33,507 nucleotides of DNA from Chara braunii (GCA_003427395.1 BFEA01000079.1:944803-978309); one strand, 5' to 3'. Positions 1 to 9,264 are shown, counted from the stretch's first letter. Made by a program: numbers and translations. Notes: generated by a model not told the origin, from the letters alone.

Positions 1-34
1 GAACTTTTCTGTTATCGCTGCACCAATGAGAAGG
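1..34 (+). other. Misjoined copy of element B reverse transcriptase/RNase H sequence
   Basis: These 34 bases are identical to 16209-16242 inside element B, and the match stops exactly where the mate-pair adapter begins. This shows directly that the segment belongs to a different fragment end and was attached through library construction. It should be treated as assembly artefact, not as a genomic copy of the retrotransposon. Confidence 0.9.
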
Positions 35-35
35 T

Positions 36-73
36 CTGTCTCTTATACACATCTAGATGTGTATAAGAGACAG
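36..73. other. Nextera mate-pair junction adapter left in the assembly
   Basis: The segment is a perfect 38-base palindrome made of the 19-base Tn5 mosaic end CTGTCTCTTATACACATCT followed directly by its reverse complement. This is the known circularisation junction of Nextera mate-pair libraries. It is synthetic and marks a chimeric join between base 34 and the sequence from base 74 on. Confidence 0.97.
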
Positions 74-360
74 GTGTGTGTGTGTGTGTGCGTGTGTCCC
101 ATTACAATGGCACTACTATCAACCAGAACACCTAGATAAGACATATCAGTTGAGACCTGGGTAGACAACTCCCAAGGACAGGGAGTGTGTATGCTTGTCT
201 GTCTGTCTGTATGCGTGTGTGTGTACTGTCAAAATCGCAACATGCCAAACTGCTGAACAGAAGCCTAGCAAGCTAAGCACCTTGTGCATTGCTCCTGTAA
301 TCATTTCAGGTGATTCTATCGTGTGATAAAAGATGTAGGTGTGATCACTCGAAAGTGGAT
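74..360. repeat. GT-rich and TGTC-rich low-complexity stretch, no gene seen
   Basis: A (GT)n run at 74-97 and a mixed TGTC/TGTG run at about 186-226 flank ordinary sequence. No coding signal, RNA gene or mobile-element end is visible. Confidence 0.7.
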
Positions 361-640
361 CTCAGGGCCACTTCCATCCACCCACATAGACAGGAACCAA
401 GGGACCATGGGATCTGATGACAGCATCTCAGGCCCACTTCCATCCAGCTGAACCTTTTGACCATGGGACGTATTGCAGCCGCATAGATAGGAACCAAGGG
501 ACCTATTGGCAGCAAGCACCTCAGACGTACTTCCATCCAGCTGCACATGGGTGCAGTATTGCAGCCGCATAGATAGGAACCAAGGGACCTATTGGCAGCA
601 AGCACCTAATACATACTTCCATCCAGCTGCAGATGGGCGC
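361..640. repeat. Imperfect tandem repeat, 4 units of about 66-93 bp
   Basis: The phrase CTTCCATCCA recurs at 371, 437, 530 and 616. It is accompanied by a second phrase (CATAGATAGGAACCAAGGGAC or close variants) in between. The last two units, spaced 86 bp, are nearly identical; the first two are shorter and more diverged. The open frames through this block have no recognisable domain. It would fall just downstream of the minus-strand LysM exon, in its possible 3' untranslated region. Confidence 0.8.
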
Positions 641-728
641 AGGAGGAAAGCATGCAGCCTTCTGCGTGACTGGGTTCTCAAAGAAAGAACACTGCTGTCG
701 CAGAAGAAACAGCACCCATCCAACTTAC

Positions 729-921
729 TCAAGGAGAAACCCTCAGGACGTCATTCGGGAATATAATGTTAGGATTTTTAACATCTGGATTAATTTGGGC
801 TATCTCTTGCCAGCGGGTATATCCCAGCTCCCTGGAGATTTTTGACAGTGTATCACCTTGTTGTATCCTGTACTCCGCCATATGAAGCCCCCCAAACGAG
901 TGGTGCTGATCCTGCCGTGCC
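729..921 (-). CDS. LysM-domain protein, last exon (exon 2 of proposed two-exon gene)
   Basis: Read on the minus strand from 921 to the TGA at 731-729, this encodes 13 linker residues and then a 50-residue segment from the ATG at 881. That segment holds one complete LysM domain. The visible hallmarks are a Y-R-I start, QQGDTLSKISRELGY, the central AQINPD, and the closing IIFPNDVLRV. LysM binds N-acetylglucosamine polymers (chitin, peptidoglycan); in plants small LysM proteins are extracellular or membrane-linked. An acceptor site precedes the exon: a pyrimidine-rich tract, then TGTATGCAG, then G at 921. The frame then needs two bases from an upstream exon, which the candidate exon at 9044-8797 supplies. 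The open frame also runs upstream to 1148 as a 139-residue protein, but that part is cysteine-rich and unrecognised, and is probably intron. Alternatively the ATG at 881 starts a tiny 50-residue protein. Confidence 0.62.
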
Positions 922-1183
922 CTGCATACAGCACAACAGTGACAACACAGGATTAACAGTTGTGTACACAGCAGACAGGCTCTAACGACGACAAATCTGC
1001 AATTAACTTGCTGAAAGTTACATGAATATTTAGGATTTTTTTTCTGTGCACCCGGGCACCCAACCTGTGCCCGGTTACACGCCCAGGTGCCCAGCCAGGC
1101 ATGAACCACGGGCAGCCGCAGCGCAAGGAAAATAAAAAACAGACACATTTTTCAGCATCAACATCACCAAAACCAAGAATGTT

Positions 1184-2160
1184 TGCAAACGAATTCAGAC
1201 TGATAAGGGTCAGCCAGAAAGTCCCACAGTGTCCAGAAAGCAGTATTGCACCAATATTACACCAACGGAGAATCAAAACACTGAAACCGAAAATCAATGA
1301 GAGCTTATTCTCGTCATCACCAACATACGTATCCAGGGGCCTTCTCCCTCCTTGGCGCTCAGCCCCCAGACTACTATCACACCGCTACTACCAGCCTACG
1401 AATTGACAGTGGAACTGTTGACGTCGGCAGCCACCGAAGTACATGAAGATGTCGCCCCTTAAAGACTATCGCCATAACCAGGTATGTGCCCTCACGTCAT
1501 CCTCCTCATCTCTTTCTCTCTCCCTCTCCCTTGTCTTTCACCCACGTCGTCTCCCGCATACACGAAGACCACCACTACTCCTTGCTGTACAACCAAGCAC
1601 CAGCCAGCTATGGAAGCGGGGCTATGGTGCTGCCCTCAGCAGCGCCCTTCTTCTACATGACAAAACGTGCGTGACACCTTGCTCTGTGCTAGCAGCAGCC
1701 TGCGAGCACCCGCTCCGGCAGCACTGCCGCAAACTAGCAAGTGCCCGAACGACTGGCCAGGCAGCGAGCTCTTTCCTATATTGGAAAGGGCCTGGCCTGC
1801 TGCGCTGCCTGGATGGGCTGGGCCTGTGCCCAGAAGCTTACGGTAGGCCCTGCGTAGCTGGGCCTCTGCTGCTACTGCCCTGGGCCCCGTTTGGTTGCCC
1901 CTCCCAACTGCCTGTCATGTATACTGTTGCAGATGCAGCCCAGGGCCTGCTTCCAAGAAAGGCCTAGAAGGCTGAAACAAAGTGTTGCTGGCTGTGGCCT
2001 GGGTTCCTTTAACCAACTGACGCGGCAGAACTGCCTGAACCCCAAATGCGAAATTGACAACAATGGGCCTCTCATGATTCTCTGAGGCCCACCTTCACTT
2101 AGGGCGGGCACATATGCAAAATGGGGGCCCTTTAACCTGCCGAGGAGCTAAATCCTCGCA
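1184..2160 (-). repeat. Element A 3' LTR
   Basis: Direct repeat of 7079-8092. Clear similarity starts at about 1213 (AGCCAGAAAGTCCCACA) and runs to TCCTCGCA at 2160. The outermost part (1184-1212) begins TGCAA like the other LTR but is about 30 bases shorter and poorly matched, so the edge is deleted or replaced. The two LTRs differ by many point changes and small indels, showing age. A TATA-like TATA core lies at about 1777-1782, mirrored at 7720-7726 in the other copy. The open frames over this LTR (for example 1443-1967 plus strand) are chance products. Confidence 0.88.
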
Positions 2161-2174
2161 TTCCCTCCTCCTTT
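2161..2174 (-). other. Element A polypurine tract
   Basis: On the minus strand AAAGGAGGAGGGAA abuts the TG that begins the 3' LTR, as expected for the plus-strand primer. It lies about 20 bases downstream of the pol stop at 2197-2195. Confidence 0.85.
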
Positions 2175-2194
2175 ATAGTCCCCTGAGAAGTCCT

Positions 2195-2620
2195 TCAGTT
2201 TGCAGGCATTTTCCCCTTGAGTCTTCTCTCATATCCTGCAATCACTTGGGGAGCTGTTTGTTGCAGTTCCTCTCTGGTAAACCACCGATCTTCACTTGGA
2301 TCAGTATGGAGTCTGAATCTGACACGGTACTGCATCCTTGGCTTCGAGGTCGGCCTCTGCCGGGAGGTTTAGGCACAGGCATCACTCTGTGCTCCACGAT
2401 GTCATCAATGTCGACTTCGCCGTCCATGGTTGGGGGCAACATTGACCGTCTGGAAGGGAACTGTGCAGTTTCTACGGAAGGTGCCGGCTTTGAGGTGTGA
2501 AAGACTGGGTGTGTGCGCAAGCGAGCAGGGATGCGAATCACATACATAGGAGTGTCCGTCTATCTGAGCCCCAACTACATCTAGGACCTCCCAGGGACCG
2601 AAATACTGAGGCATTAGTTT
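2195..2620 (-). pseudogene. pol: Element A integrase tail with chromodomain-like end
   Basis: The minus strand reads QYFGPWEVLDVVGAQIDG (2610s to 2550s), then in another frame YVIRIPARLRTHPVFHTSK, GEVDIDDIVEHRV and GRGRPR. After a further frameshift near 2325 the last segment (YRVRFRLHTDPSEDRWF...) runs to a TGA at 2197-2195. This is the chromodomain-type tail of chromoviral gypsy integrases, which in the family directs insertion to particular chromatin. At least two frameshifts break it. Confidence 0.75.
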
Positions 2621-2638
2621 TCGTGAGATTCCCAACTC

Positions 2639-3739
2639 CTAACCCAGTTCAGATGATTTAACCCACACTCGTTCACCTACCTGGAACTCAGATGGCCGTC
2701 TATGCTTGTTCTCAGATGCAACCATGGCATCTTGAGCTTTCTTAATGTGTTCTACAGCCTGTTGTAGCATCTGTTCGTACTTGACAGCAAACTCTATGCT
2801 GCCGGGTGCTGCAGTTGGCTGATTTTCAGGTAGCGGGAAATCAAGCACGGATCTGGGCTTCCAACCAAGATGCAGTTGGTTGGGAGTCATACCGGTAGTG
2901 TTGTGCACAGTGTTATCGTACAGGCTGGCGACGAGAGGTAATTTCTCGTCCCAGTCATCCTGACTTGGCTTGATGTAATGCCGAACCAGATGTTGCACTG
3001 CTCGGTTCATCTGTTTCGCCTGGCCATTCGACTTACGGTGGTTTCCTGATGCAATCTGCAGTCGGGTGCCCATCTGTTGGGCTGTGGTTTGCCACATCTC
3101 ACATCTTTATCGCTAACAATAGACTTAGGGAGACCGAAGTCGCCTACCCAGTTGCCCATAAATAGCTTGATGACGTGGTCAGTTTTAGCTGTCTCAGGCA
3201 TGGCAATTAGTCTGGCATACTTAGTGAACCGGTCCACTATGACAAAGATGTGCCTTTTTCCGCTCTTGCTGGTCACAAGAGTATCCATGAAGTCCATGAA
3301 CACACTTTGACCGGGACCTTCAGGGATAGGCAAAGGCTTGATGAGCCCAAGTGGAGCCTGAGTCCTGGGTTTGTCCCGTTGGCAAACCTGGCAAGTTTCA
3401 ACATATTTCTTTGCATCTTGCAGCATAGAGGGCCACCAGAATTTCTGCACTAAGTTAGCTGAGGTCTTTTTATACCCAAAATGACCAGTTGCAAAGACTC
3501 CCTATTTGGAACACACAGAAGGAAAAAAAAAAAGAAAAAAGAAAAAAAAACAGTCTTTTATTCTCAGCCTTCTCAAGGAATAGCAAGCCATTAACTATCG
3601 TAAATTCATCAGAAGTGACTTTGTCTTTAGCTTCTAACTTACGGATGATCTCTGACATAACTACATCTTCCTGATAGGCTTCCACCATGGATCGAGTTAC
3701 ATCATCAGATGTTCCAAACTTAGTTACTAGCGCGCCCAA
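2639..3739 (-). pseudogene. pol: Element A integrase, A-rich insertion, frameshift and catalytic Glu to Lys
   Basis: Integrase inserts element cDNA. The N-terminal part lies at 3739-3560, then an A/G-rich tract (3521-3549 plus strand) interrupts the zinc-binding region. From 3450 the frame resumes with QVCQRDK, DFMDTLVTSKSGKRHIFVIV and SDKDVR, then shifts near 3090 into the frame ending at 2639. In that frame the expected QxE of the DDE triad is SNGQAKQMNR: the codon 3016-3014 is Lys AAA where Glu is conserved. This is one G-to-A change, as expected from methyl-C decay. HRRPSEFQVGERVWVK marks the C-terminal region. Confidence 0.85.
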
Positions 3740-3740
3740 A

Positions 3741-4258
3741 AATAGTCTGCCCTTCGCGATAGTGCATCAACCACTTTATTGTACTCTCCCTTCAGAGGAT
3801 CGAGCTTGAAGTCATACAAATCTACGACTTCAATCCACCTCTTCGGTGCATCAGAGAGCACAGGCTGTGTCTTGATCCAATGCAGCATCTCAGATCTTAC
3901 ATAAAAGAAACTGCCTTATGGTGCCTCCAATGGACCAGCGCTCTATATAGGGCATAGAGCTCTCGCTCATATGTGGACCTAACTTCTGAGATGGCATCGT
4001 TTTGCTCATGGCCCTCAACTTTTTCCCCTCCTGCTGCGAAAGGACCGCGCCTATGCCATATTGGCTGGCGTCAGTGGTCACATCAAGTGGCTGTTCAGGA
4101 TCTTCATAATGTGTCAAGGCATACTTCAATTTGTTGAAGACTACCTCACACTCTTGTGTCCAGTCCCAAGGGGTGTCAAGGCGGTTTAGGTCTGTTAATG
4201 GGGAAGATGTAGTACTATAGTTCTTTACAAACGGACGATAGTAGCCCGTCATCCCCAA
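3741..4258 (-). pseudogene. pol: Element A RNase H, frameshifted
   Basis: The frame 4258-3890 starts with the connection segment (GMTGYYRPFVKNYS) and the RNase H start TTDASQYGIGAVLSQQEGKK. After about 3990 the true continuation (a YERELYALYRAL run) is in another frame, showing an indel. The downstream part down to 3741 reads like the RNase H end (WIKTQPVLSDAPKRWIE, then VVDALSRRADYF). The third catalytic Asp region appears deleted near 3900. Confidence 0.8.
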
Positions 4259-4347
4259 AAACGACCGGACCTCAGTAACAGGCTGAGGTTTCGGCCACTA
4301 ACATATGCTGGCCACTTTGACATTTGGCCTCAATCTGTCCGTGGAGA

Positions 4348-4848
4348 TCACATGACCCAGATGTAAGATCTTGGTGCGACCAAATTCAAGTTTACCTTAT
4401 ATTGGTGCTGTCTTAAGAGACCTAACACTATTTTCAAGTGCTCACCGTGCTCCTCTACAGTCCTACTGAAGATCAGAATATCCTCGATGTACACGACGAT
4501 AAACTTATCTAAGCAGTCATGGAATATCTGATTCATTGCGTGTTGGAATGTACCAGGAGCACTGCATAGTCCAAAGGGCATCACCATAAACTCGTACAGA
4601 CCGTACCTGGTTTGGAAAGCGGTTTTGCGTTGATCCTCAGGGCTAATGGCAATCTATTGGTATCCGGACTTTAGATCTATCTTTGTGAAGTATTGGCATC
4701 CCTGCACTCTATCCAGGAGGTCATCGATGTCGGGTAGAGGCTCTGAATTCTTAATTGTGATGGCATTGAGGCCTCTATAGTCAATCCACATCCTTAGGGC
4801 CCCCCCTTTCTTCGGGACAAAGACAACTGGTGCTCCATAAGGGGACAT
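4348..4848 (-). pseudogene. pol: Element A reverse transcriptase, stop codon and altered YxDD box
   Basis: The minus-strand frame begins [16 protein letters not shown] and contains WIDYRGLNA and [10 protein letters not shown], the classic gypsy reverse transcriptase start. An in-frame TAG at 4656-4654 follows GYQ. The same frame resumes through VMPFGLCSAPGTFQ to the catalytic box, which reads Tyr-Ile-Glu-Asp (4491-4480) instead of Tyr-x-Asp-Asp. Loss of the first catalytic Asp and the stop each inactivate it. Upstream to about 5290 the frame is interrupted and only traces are legible. Confidence 0.85.
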
Positions 4849-5295
4849 AATTGGCTGAATCGAGCCCTTCTCTGTGAGCTCCTAAAGCCGGCGGCGGAGC
4901 TCATTTAACTCCGCAGGAGACAACCTATAGATCCGTCCTCTACGTACTTTGCTACCGAGGATGATTTATATCGCATGGACCACCTCCCTTTCTACCACAC
5001 CCCTAGGCTCCTCAAAAAGGTATGGATAGCTCGCAATGACTGCTTCTATCTCTGGGGGTGTTTTTACGGTCTCCCCTTTCTCAGAGACTTAGACTAGATA
5101 CATCCCTTCCTCTCGGTTCTGATTATAATAGTTATAGAAGGATGAAGCACACATGCAACCATAGTTCTCCACTACCCTGCTAGCTTTATACTTTTGCAGT
5201 CTAACATTCCGTTTGGCAACTTGTGGATCATCACCTTTCTATCCCAATCGAATTGTGGTTTTGCGACCTTGAGGTATTACATACCTAGCAGCATA

Positions 5296-5595
5296 TCAAA
5301 AGGCAGCTCGTCGCTCACAAGGAACGAGATCTTGTGTCTCGGTTCCCCCCCTCCATAGGAGAAGGTGCAGACTACGTCCTCGACATCGTCTTGGACTACC
5401 ATGTTGTGCTTGTTGGCTAGTGGATGTTACAAATCTATGCAACCGCTGCACTTGGTCCCCTAATCGCAGCCTATCCACACAAACACGACTAATGAAGTTT
5501 CGTGTAGAGCCTATGTCTGCTAAGACGCCCATTTCGTGGCCACCTACATCACCCTCTACCACAAAATGTTCACCTTTAGGACCTCTACTAATCAT
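5296..5595 (-). pseudogene. pol: Element A aspartic protease, active-site Ser/Thr replaced
   Basis: The frame 5595-5296 has the gypsy protease signature ADIGSTRNFIS. The catalytic triplet normally Asp-Ser/Thr-Gly is Asp-Ile-Gly here (Ile codon 5514-5512), which should damage a retropepsin. The reading after about residue 55 no longer resembles a protease, so a frameshift is likely. The stretch between here and gag (5859-5647) is an open linker frame with no recognised domain. Confidence 0.7.
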
Positions 5596-5809
5596 CGACC
5601 AAGAGTCTCTGGGGTCCTTCCCTGACCACTCAACTTCTAACTCTTCTTAGGACTCAGACACATCTCTTGAACAGAGCATCGATTGGTCTACGTGTGTCTG
5701 CGGGGTGACTAGCGGGTCAATAGCCTTGGCCAACGCCTGAAGTGGGGAAAGCAACGTTACCACTTCAGCACGGGTAAGAGCGGCTAAACTCCTACTGGCC
5801 CAAGGTGTT

Positions 5810-6745
5810 TCACTGCGAAGAGCTCGCAGATGCACCAGCAGAGTGTGAAGGCAAACCAATCACCATAGGTGAGGTTACCTTGGTTGTGACCTTTTTGCTT
5901 TTGCATGTTCTCGACATGTGGCCAAAGTTGCCACAATGCCCCTGGCAACTCGATCCCTCCACACCTCGTAGTTTAAACCAAGTCGCACCCAAACGGGTGT
6001 CCCTTGGTCGCCTCGGTCCCTCCACTAGCCCCATCCTGCTCTGTGTTTTCCCCATAGTCAGGGAAGTCGTCAATCTCAATCGCCTAACCATCGTGGACGA
6101 CAAACATAAGATTGTCCTTCTTCCTCCAATCGTGGGGAAGCTTCTTCTTCCTACCATCTACCGGACCCTATTGTGCGGTCCGAAGTTTGGCCTCTATATC
6201 CAAGGCCTTCTTGCTGAAAGTAGCGAAGTTATGGACATCGATGGTGGCCTCATCCACCAGCTTGTTCTTGACATCTGTAGGCAGACGCTGCAAATAAGTT
6301 GTGAGGAGTACCTGAGGGTCATAGCGCATGCCAGGTACTACGATCAAACGTTCTACGGCGTTTGTGACCTCACGAACGCCGTGGAACGTCTTATCCGATA
6401 CCGTTCTGAACCAAGACTAGCTAGTGAGTCAATGGAATTCTGAGCCCCTTGAGGGTCATGCCACCTATTGTACACAGTTCGTACGAAGTCTTCCAATGTC
6501 CGGGCCTGGGCCCAGGCATCGAAATTTTGACCATAGCCCTGTTGCTGCACTAGACCATTTAACCATCGCGTTGCGTAGCCTTCCAAAAAGGTTGCAGCAA
6601 CTATAACTTCCTGCTCTGGCCTAGTGAGCTTGTGCCTTACATATGTAGGCATAGTCCTCACACAGGTGTCCAGGTCCTCTTCCTTCTTCTTCTCCCTAGA
6701 GAAGGGCTTAGGACTCAGCAAAGGGAGCTTCGGCATCCACTGCAT
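5810..6745 (-). pseudogene. gag: Element A gag (capsid and zinc knuckle), broken
   Basis: Gag packages element RNA into virus-like particles. The minus-strand frame 6745-6353 carries a retrotransposon gag domain with the recognisable run EGYATRWLNGLVQQQGYG and later DFVRTVYNRW. The continuation from 6157 to 5810 is in another frame and holds a nucleocapsid zinc knuckle at 5947-5903. That knuckle reads CQGHCGNFGHMSRTC, with three residues between the first two cysteines where two are usual. At least one frameshift separates the parts, and a clean start codon was not found upstream of 6745. It is transcribed toward the protease and was probably once part of a gag-pol polyprotein. Confidence 0.78.
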
Positions 6746-7063
6746 GGGTTGGATTGCCCAGGTGTTTGCTGCAGTGGCCGGGTAACCACTAGAACAGGTT
6801 GCTACACGCTAACCTGAGGCTGTCCTGGCGGCTGGTCTGTAGCTGCAACCGTCATTGATGGTAGGGGAGAAGTCCTACGGACCTGACCACTAACTGCTGC
6901 TAGGCCACCTGAAAGGTCACCTCATAGCCTTCCTGGCGTGCCCACACAACCCTGGGCCGCTGTACATTCAACGCCCAAGCATTATCACTGCCCCGCTATA
7001 ACATCCAAAGCACCGAACAGCTATTGCAAAGAAACAGCAAGTCAGCAGGTATAGTTTGAACCA

Positions 7064-7075
7064 CCTCTGATACCA
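7064..7075 (-). other. Element A primer-binding site, initiator-Met tRNA type
   Basis: The minus strand reads TGGTATCAGAGG three bases inside the 5' LTR. TGGTATCAGAG is the usual primer site of plant gypsy and copia elements, complementary to the 3' end of initiator Met tRNA. It fixes both the orientation and the LTR edge. Confidence 0.9.
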
Positions 7076-7078
7076 AAT

Positions 7079-8092
7079 TGCAAGGAAAATGAGGAATAAC
7101 TAGATGACAGAATCCAGATTGCACAATCACATTGAAAGCCAGAAAGTCCCACAATGTCCAGAATGCAGTATTGCACCAATATTACACCAATGGAGAATCG
7201 AAACACTGAAACCGAATGTCAATGAGAGCTTATTCTCGTTCACCAACACAAGTATCAAGGGGCCTTCCCCCTACTTGGCGCTCACTGCTCAGCACCCAGA
7301 CTACTATCTCACCGCTACTACCAGCCTACGAATTGACACTGCAACTGTTCATGTCAGCAGCCACCGAAGTACATGAAGATGTCACCCCTTGCAGACTATC
7401 ACCATAACCAGGTATGTGCCCTCATGTCATCCTCCTCACCTCTTTCTCTCTCTGTTTCCCTTGTCTTTCACCCACGTCGTCTCCCGTATTCATGAAGACC
7501 ACCACTACTCCTTGCTGTACAACCAAGCACCAGCCACCTATGGAAGCTGGGCTATGGAAGCTGGGCTATGGCGCTGCCCTCAGCAGCCCCCTTCTTCTAC
7601 ATGACCGCATGTGCGTGAAACCTTGCTCTGTGCTAGCAGCAGCCCGAGAGCACTCGCTCCAGCAGCGCTGCCGCAAACTAGCAAGTGGCCGAATGACTGG
7701 CCAGGCAGCGAGCTCTTTCCTATATGGAAAGGGCCTGGCCTGCTGCGCTGCCTGGATGGGTTGGGCCTGTGCCCAGAAGCTTCCGGTAGGCCATGCGTAG
7801 CTGGGCCTCTGCTGCTACTGCCCTGGGCCCCATTTGGTTACGCCTCCCAACTGCCTCTCATGTATACTGCCGCAGACATGGCCCAGGGCCTGCCTCCAAG
7901 AAAGGCCTAGAAAAGTGTTGCTGGCCGTGGCCTGGGTTCCTTCAACCAACTGACGCTATGCAACTGCCTGAACCCCAAATGCGAAATTGACAACAATGGG
8001 CCTCTCGTGATTTTCTGAGGCCCACCTTCACTTAGGGCGGGCACACATGCAAAATGGGGCCCTTTGGCCTGCCGAGGAGCTAAATCCTCGCA
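7079..8092 (-). repeat. Element A 5' LTR
   Basis: The 1014-bp LTR reads TGCGAGG...CCTTGCA on the minus strand, a proper TG...CA. Its inner edge is fixed by the primer-binding site three bases away. It shares the block CTTCACTTAGGGCGG (8026-8040), the edge motif TGCAAGGAARATGAG and the end CCTCGCA with the two solo LTRs at 22476 and 26601. All four therefore belong to related families. Confidence 0.9.
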
Positions 8093-8547
8093 AACCCTAC
8101 ACTCAGTGTTACCCGCCCAAACTTTCAGGGGGTGTCGGAACCCCCCCCGAAACGTTTGGGGGTCCGGTCAAAAATGCCTCAGGTGAACCTCGAGTACGGG
8201 ACCCGCTGAACCCGGTTTAGGGGCCTTTTCTTCTTTGAAGTTTTTTTTCCGCAGGTTTCCCTGCTTATGCAATACCTAGTACCTCCTAAAAATTTTCAGA
8301 TTTTTCTGATAAACAAAAACAAAACTACAAATCAAACAAGGTGGTGGGGTCAAATGATATGAGAACTCCCCCCTCCCATTTTCTCATTTAGTTTTTCAAA
8401 GCTTTTTTTCCGGTTCGTTTGCCATCAATCAATCAATCAATCAATCACAGAAGTTGATTGATTGACTGACTGATTGGGCGTGTCCACACACAGATTGCTT
8501 GATTGTGTGCGCACAATTGGGAGGTGGGGTGGCGACGCGCGCGCACA

Positions 8548-8551
<4 letters not shown>
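8093..8551. other. Non-coding stretch with ATCA hairpin
   Basis: No gene seen. It holds G/C runs at 8128-8162, T runs near 8240, and a hairpin-forming microsatellite: (ATCA)n at 8424-8447 faces an inverted TTGATTGATTGACTGACTGATTG arm at 8454-8476, with a six-base loop. By the proposed model it is intron of the LysM gene. Confidence 0.6.
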
Positions 8552-8614
<63 letters not shown>

Positions 8615-8615
8615 N

Positions 8616-8701
<86 letters not shown>
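8552..8701. repeat. (GA)n microsatellite, about 150 bp
   Basis: An uninterrupted AG dinucleotide run with one undetermined base at 8615. The length is probably not exact, since such runs collapse in assembly. On the minus strand it is a CT tract lying about 95 bases inside the proposed LysM intron. Frames over it are artefacts. Confidence 0.97.
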
Positions 8702-8704
<3 letters not shown>

Positions 8705-8796
8705 CACTGGTTGACCCGATCGGATCACTACAAAGGGTACTACTGAGCTCGGATGCACAAATGAAATGTAATAAAGTAGCGCGACAATGTACACAC

Positions 8797-9044
8797 CTGT
8801 TCACAATTGTGAGAACGATACCCAGGCCAGCAGCAGCAACCGCAGCAATGGAACCCCAAGGTACAGGCATCTTCTTCGTATCCCTCTCACCCACTTGGCA
8901 TGACTGTTCCCGGGTCTCCAGAGGCTGAGTAGTTTCCCCCTGAAGCTGTAAAGCGGATGGATTCTGACAGACAAAGGAAGTTGCACCAATGCAACAAACA
9001 ATCAGCGAACAGAGATTCAAAGGCAGTGAGATGCGATGAACCAT
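8797..9044 (-). CDS. Candidate exon 1 of LysM gene: N-terminal hydrophobic segment and membrane helix
   Basis: On the minus strand an ATG at 9044 opens 82 codons plus two bases, ending at a strong donor (AACAG then GTGTGT, intron from 8796). Residues about 8-22 (LNLCSLIVCCIGATS) look like a signal peptide or anchor. Residues about 64-82 (GSIAAVAAAGLGIVLTIVN) form a transmembrane helix rich in Ala and Gly. The two leftover bases plus the single base at the start of the LysM exon make a full Arg codon, so the splice is in phase and would give about 146 residues ending in LysM. A later in-frame ATG at 8870 would give an 88-residue form with only the membrane helix and LysM. The join is inference: a 7875-bp intron is implied and no transcript evidence is available. 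Confidence 0.45.
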
Positions 9045-9122
9045 TCTTCTTCTCGTCAATCTAATCATGTGTGAACAGTAAAATACTAACTCTTGCCAGC
9101 AGGCCAAGCATGCAGTTAAATA

Positions 9123-9132
9123 CAATAAATAG
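9123..9132 (-). promoter_or_regulatory. Possible TATA-like element upstream of LysM exon 1
   Basis: On the minus strand CTATTTATTG lies about 80 bases upstream of the ATG at 9044, a reasonable distance for a plant TATA element with a short leader. Such A/T motifs are common by chance, so this is only a suggestion tied to the proposed gene. Confidence 0.2.
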
Positions 9133-9264
9133 CCTCTTAGTGCCCTCCCAACAGATCGAGTCCATCTTGGATCCCATAAGGTTACATGTTGCTGTCTTTT
9201 GAACAGTGTGGAAGTCTCAGATGGGACAGCTATCAGTCATAACCGAGGGGTCAAAGCACATGGA

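Larger units (their letters stand above)
1184..8092 (-). mobile_element. Element A: decayed Ty3/gypsy LTR retrotransposon with chromodomain-like end
   Basis: A full-length element on the minus strand, about 6.9 kb. The 5' LTR is at 7079-8092 and the 3' LTR at about 1184-2160. Inside, from 5' to 3', are the primer-binding site, gag with a zinc knuckle, protease, reverse transcriptase, RNase H, integrase, a chromodomain-like end and a polypurine tract. The order RT-RNase H-integrase identifies Ty3/gypsy. Every coding domain has stops, frameshifts or changed catalytic residues, so it is inactive. The first five bases after 8092 (AACCC) are not repeated left of 1184, so no target duplication was found; the outer edge of the left LTR looks altered. 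The whole element sits inside the intron proposed for the LysM gene. Confidence 0.93.

Noticed and set aside
729-1148. 139-residue single-exon reading of the LysM frame
   Set aside because: The upstream part is cysteine-rich and hydrophobic without recognisable domain, and a good acceptor at 921 separates it from the LysM part. Kept only as an alternative.
1443-1967. 174-residue plus-strand open frame
   Set aside because: It lies within the element A LTR on the strand opposite to the element, is low in complexity at its start, and has no recognised domain. The matching LTR has a broken version.
8445-9125. 226-residue minus-strand open frame through the GA run
   Set aside because: More than a third is Ser-Leu dipeptide from the CT microsatellite; only the part up to the donor at 8797 was kept.
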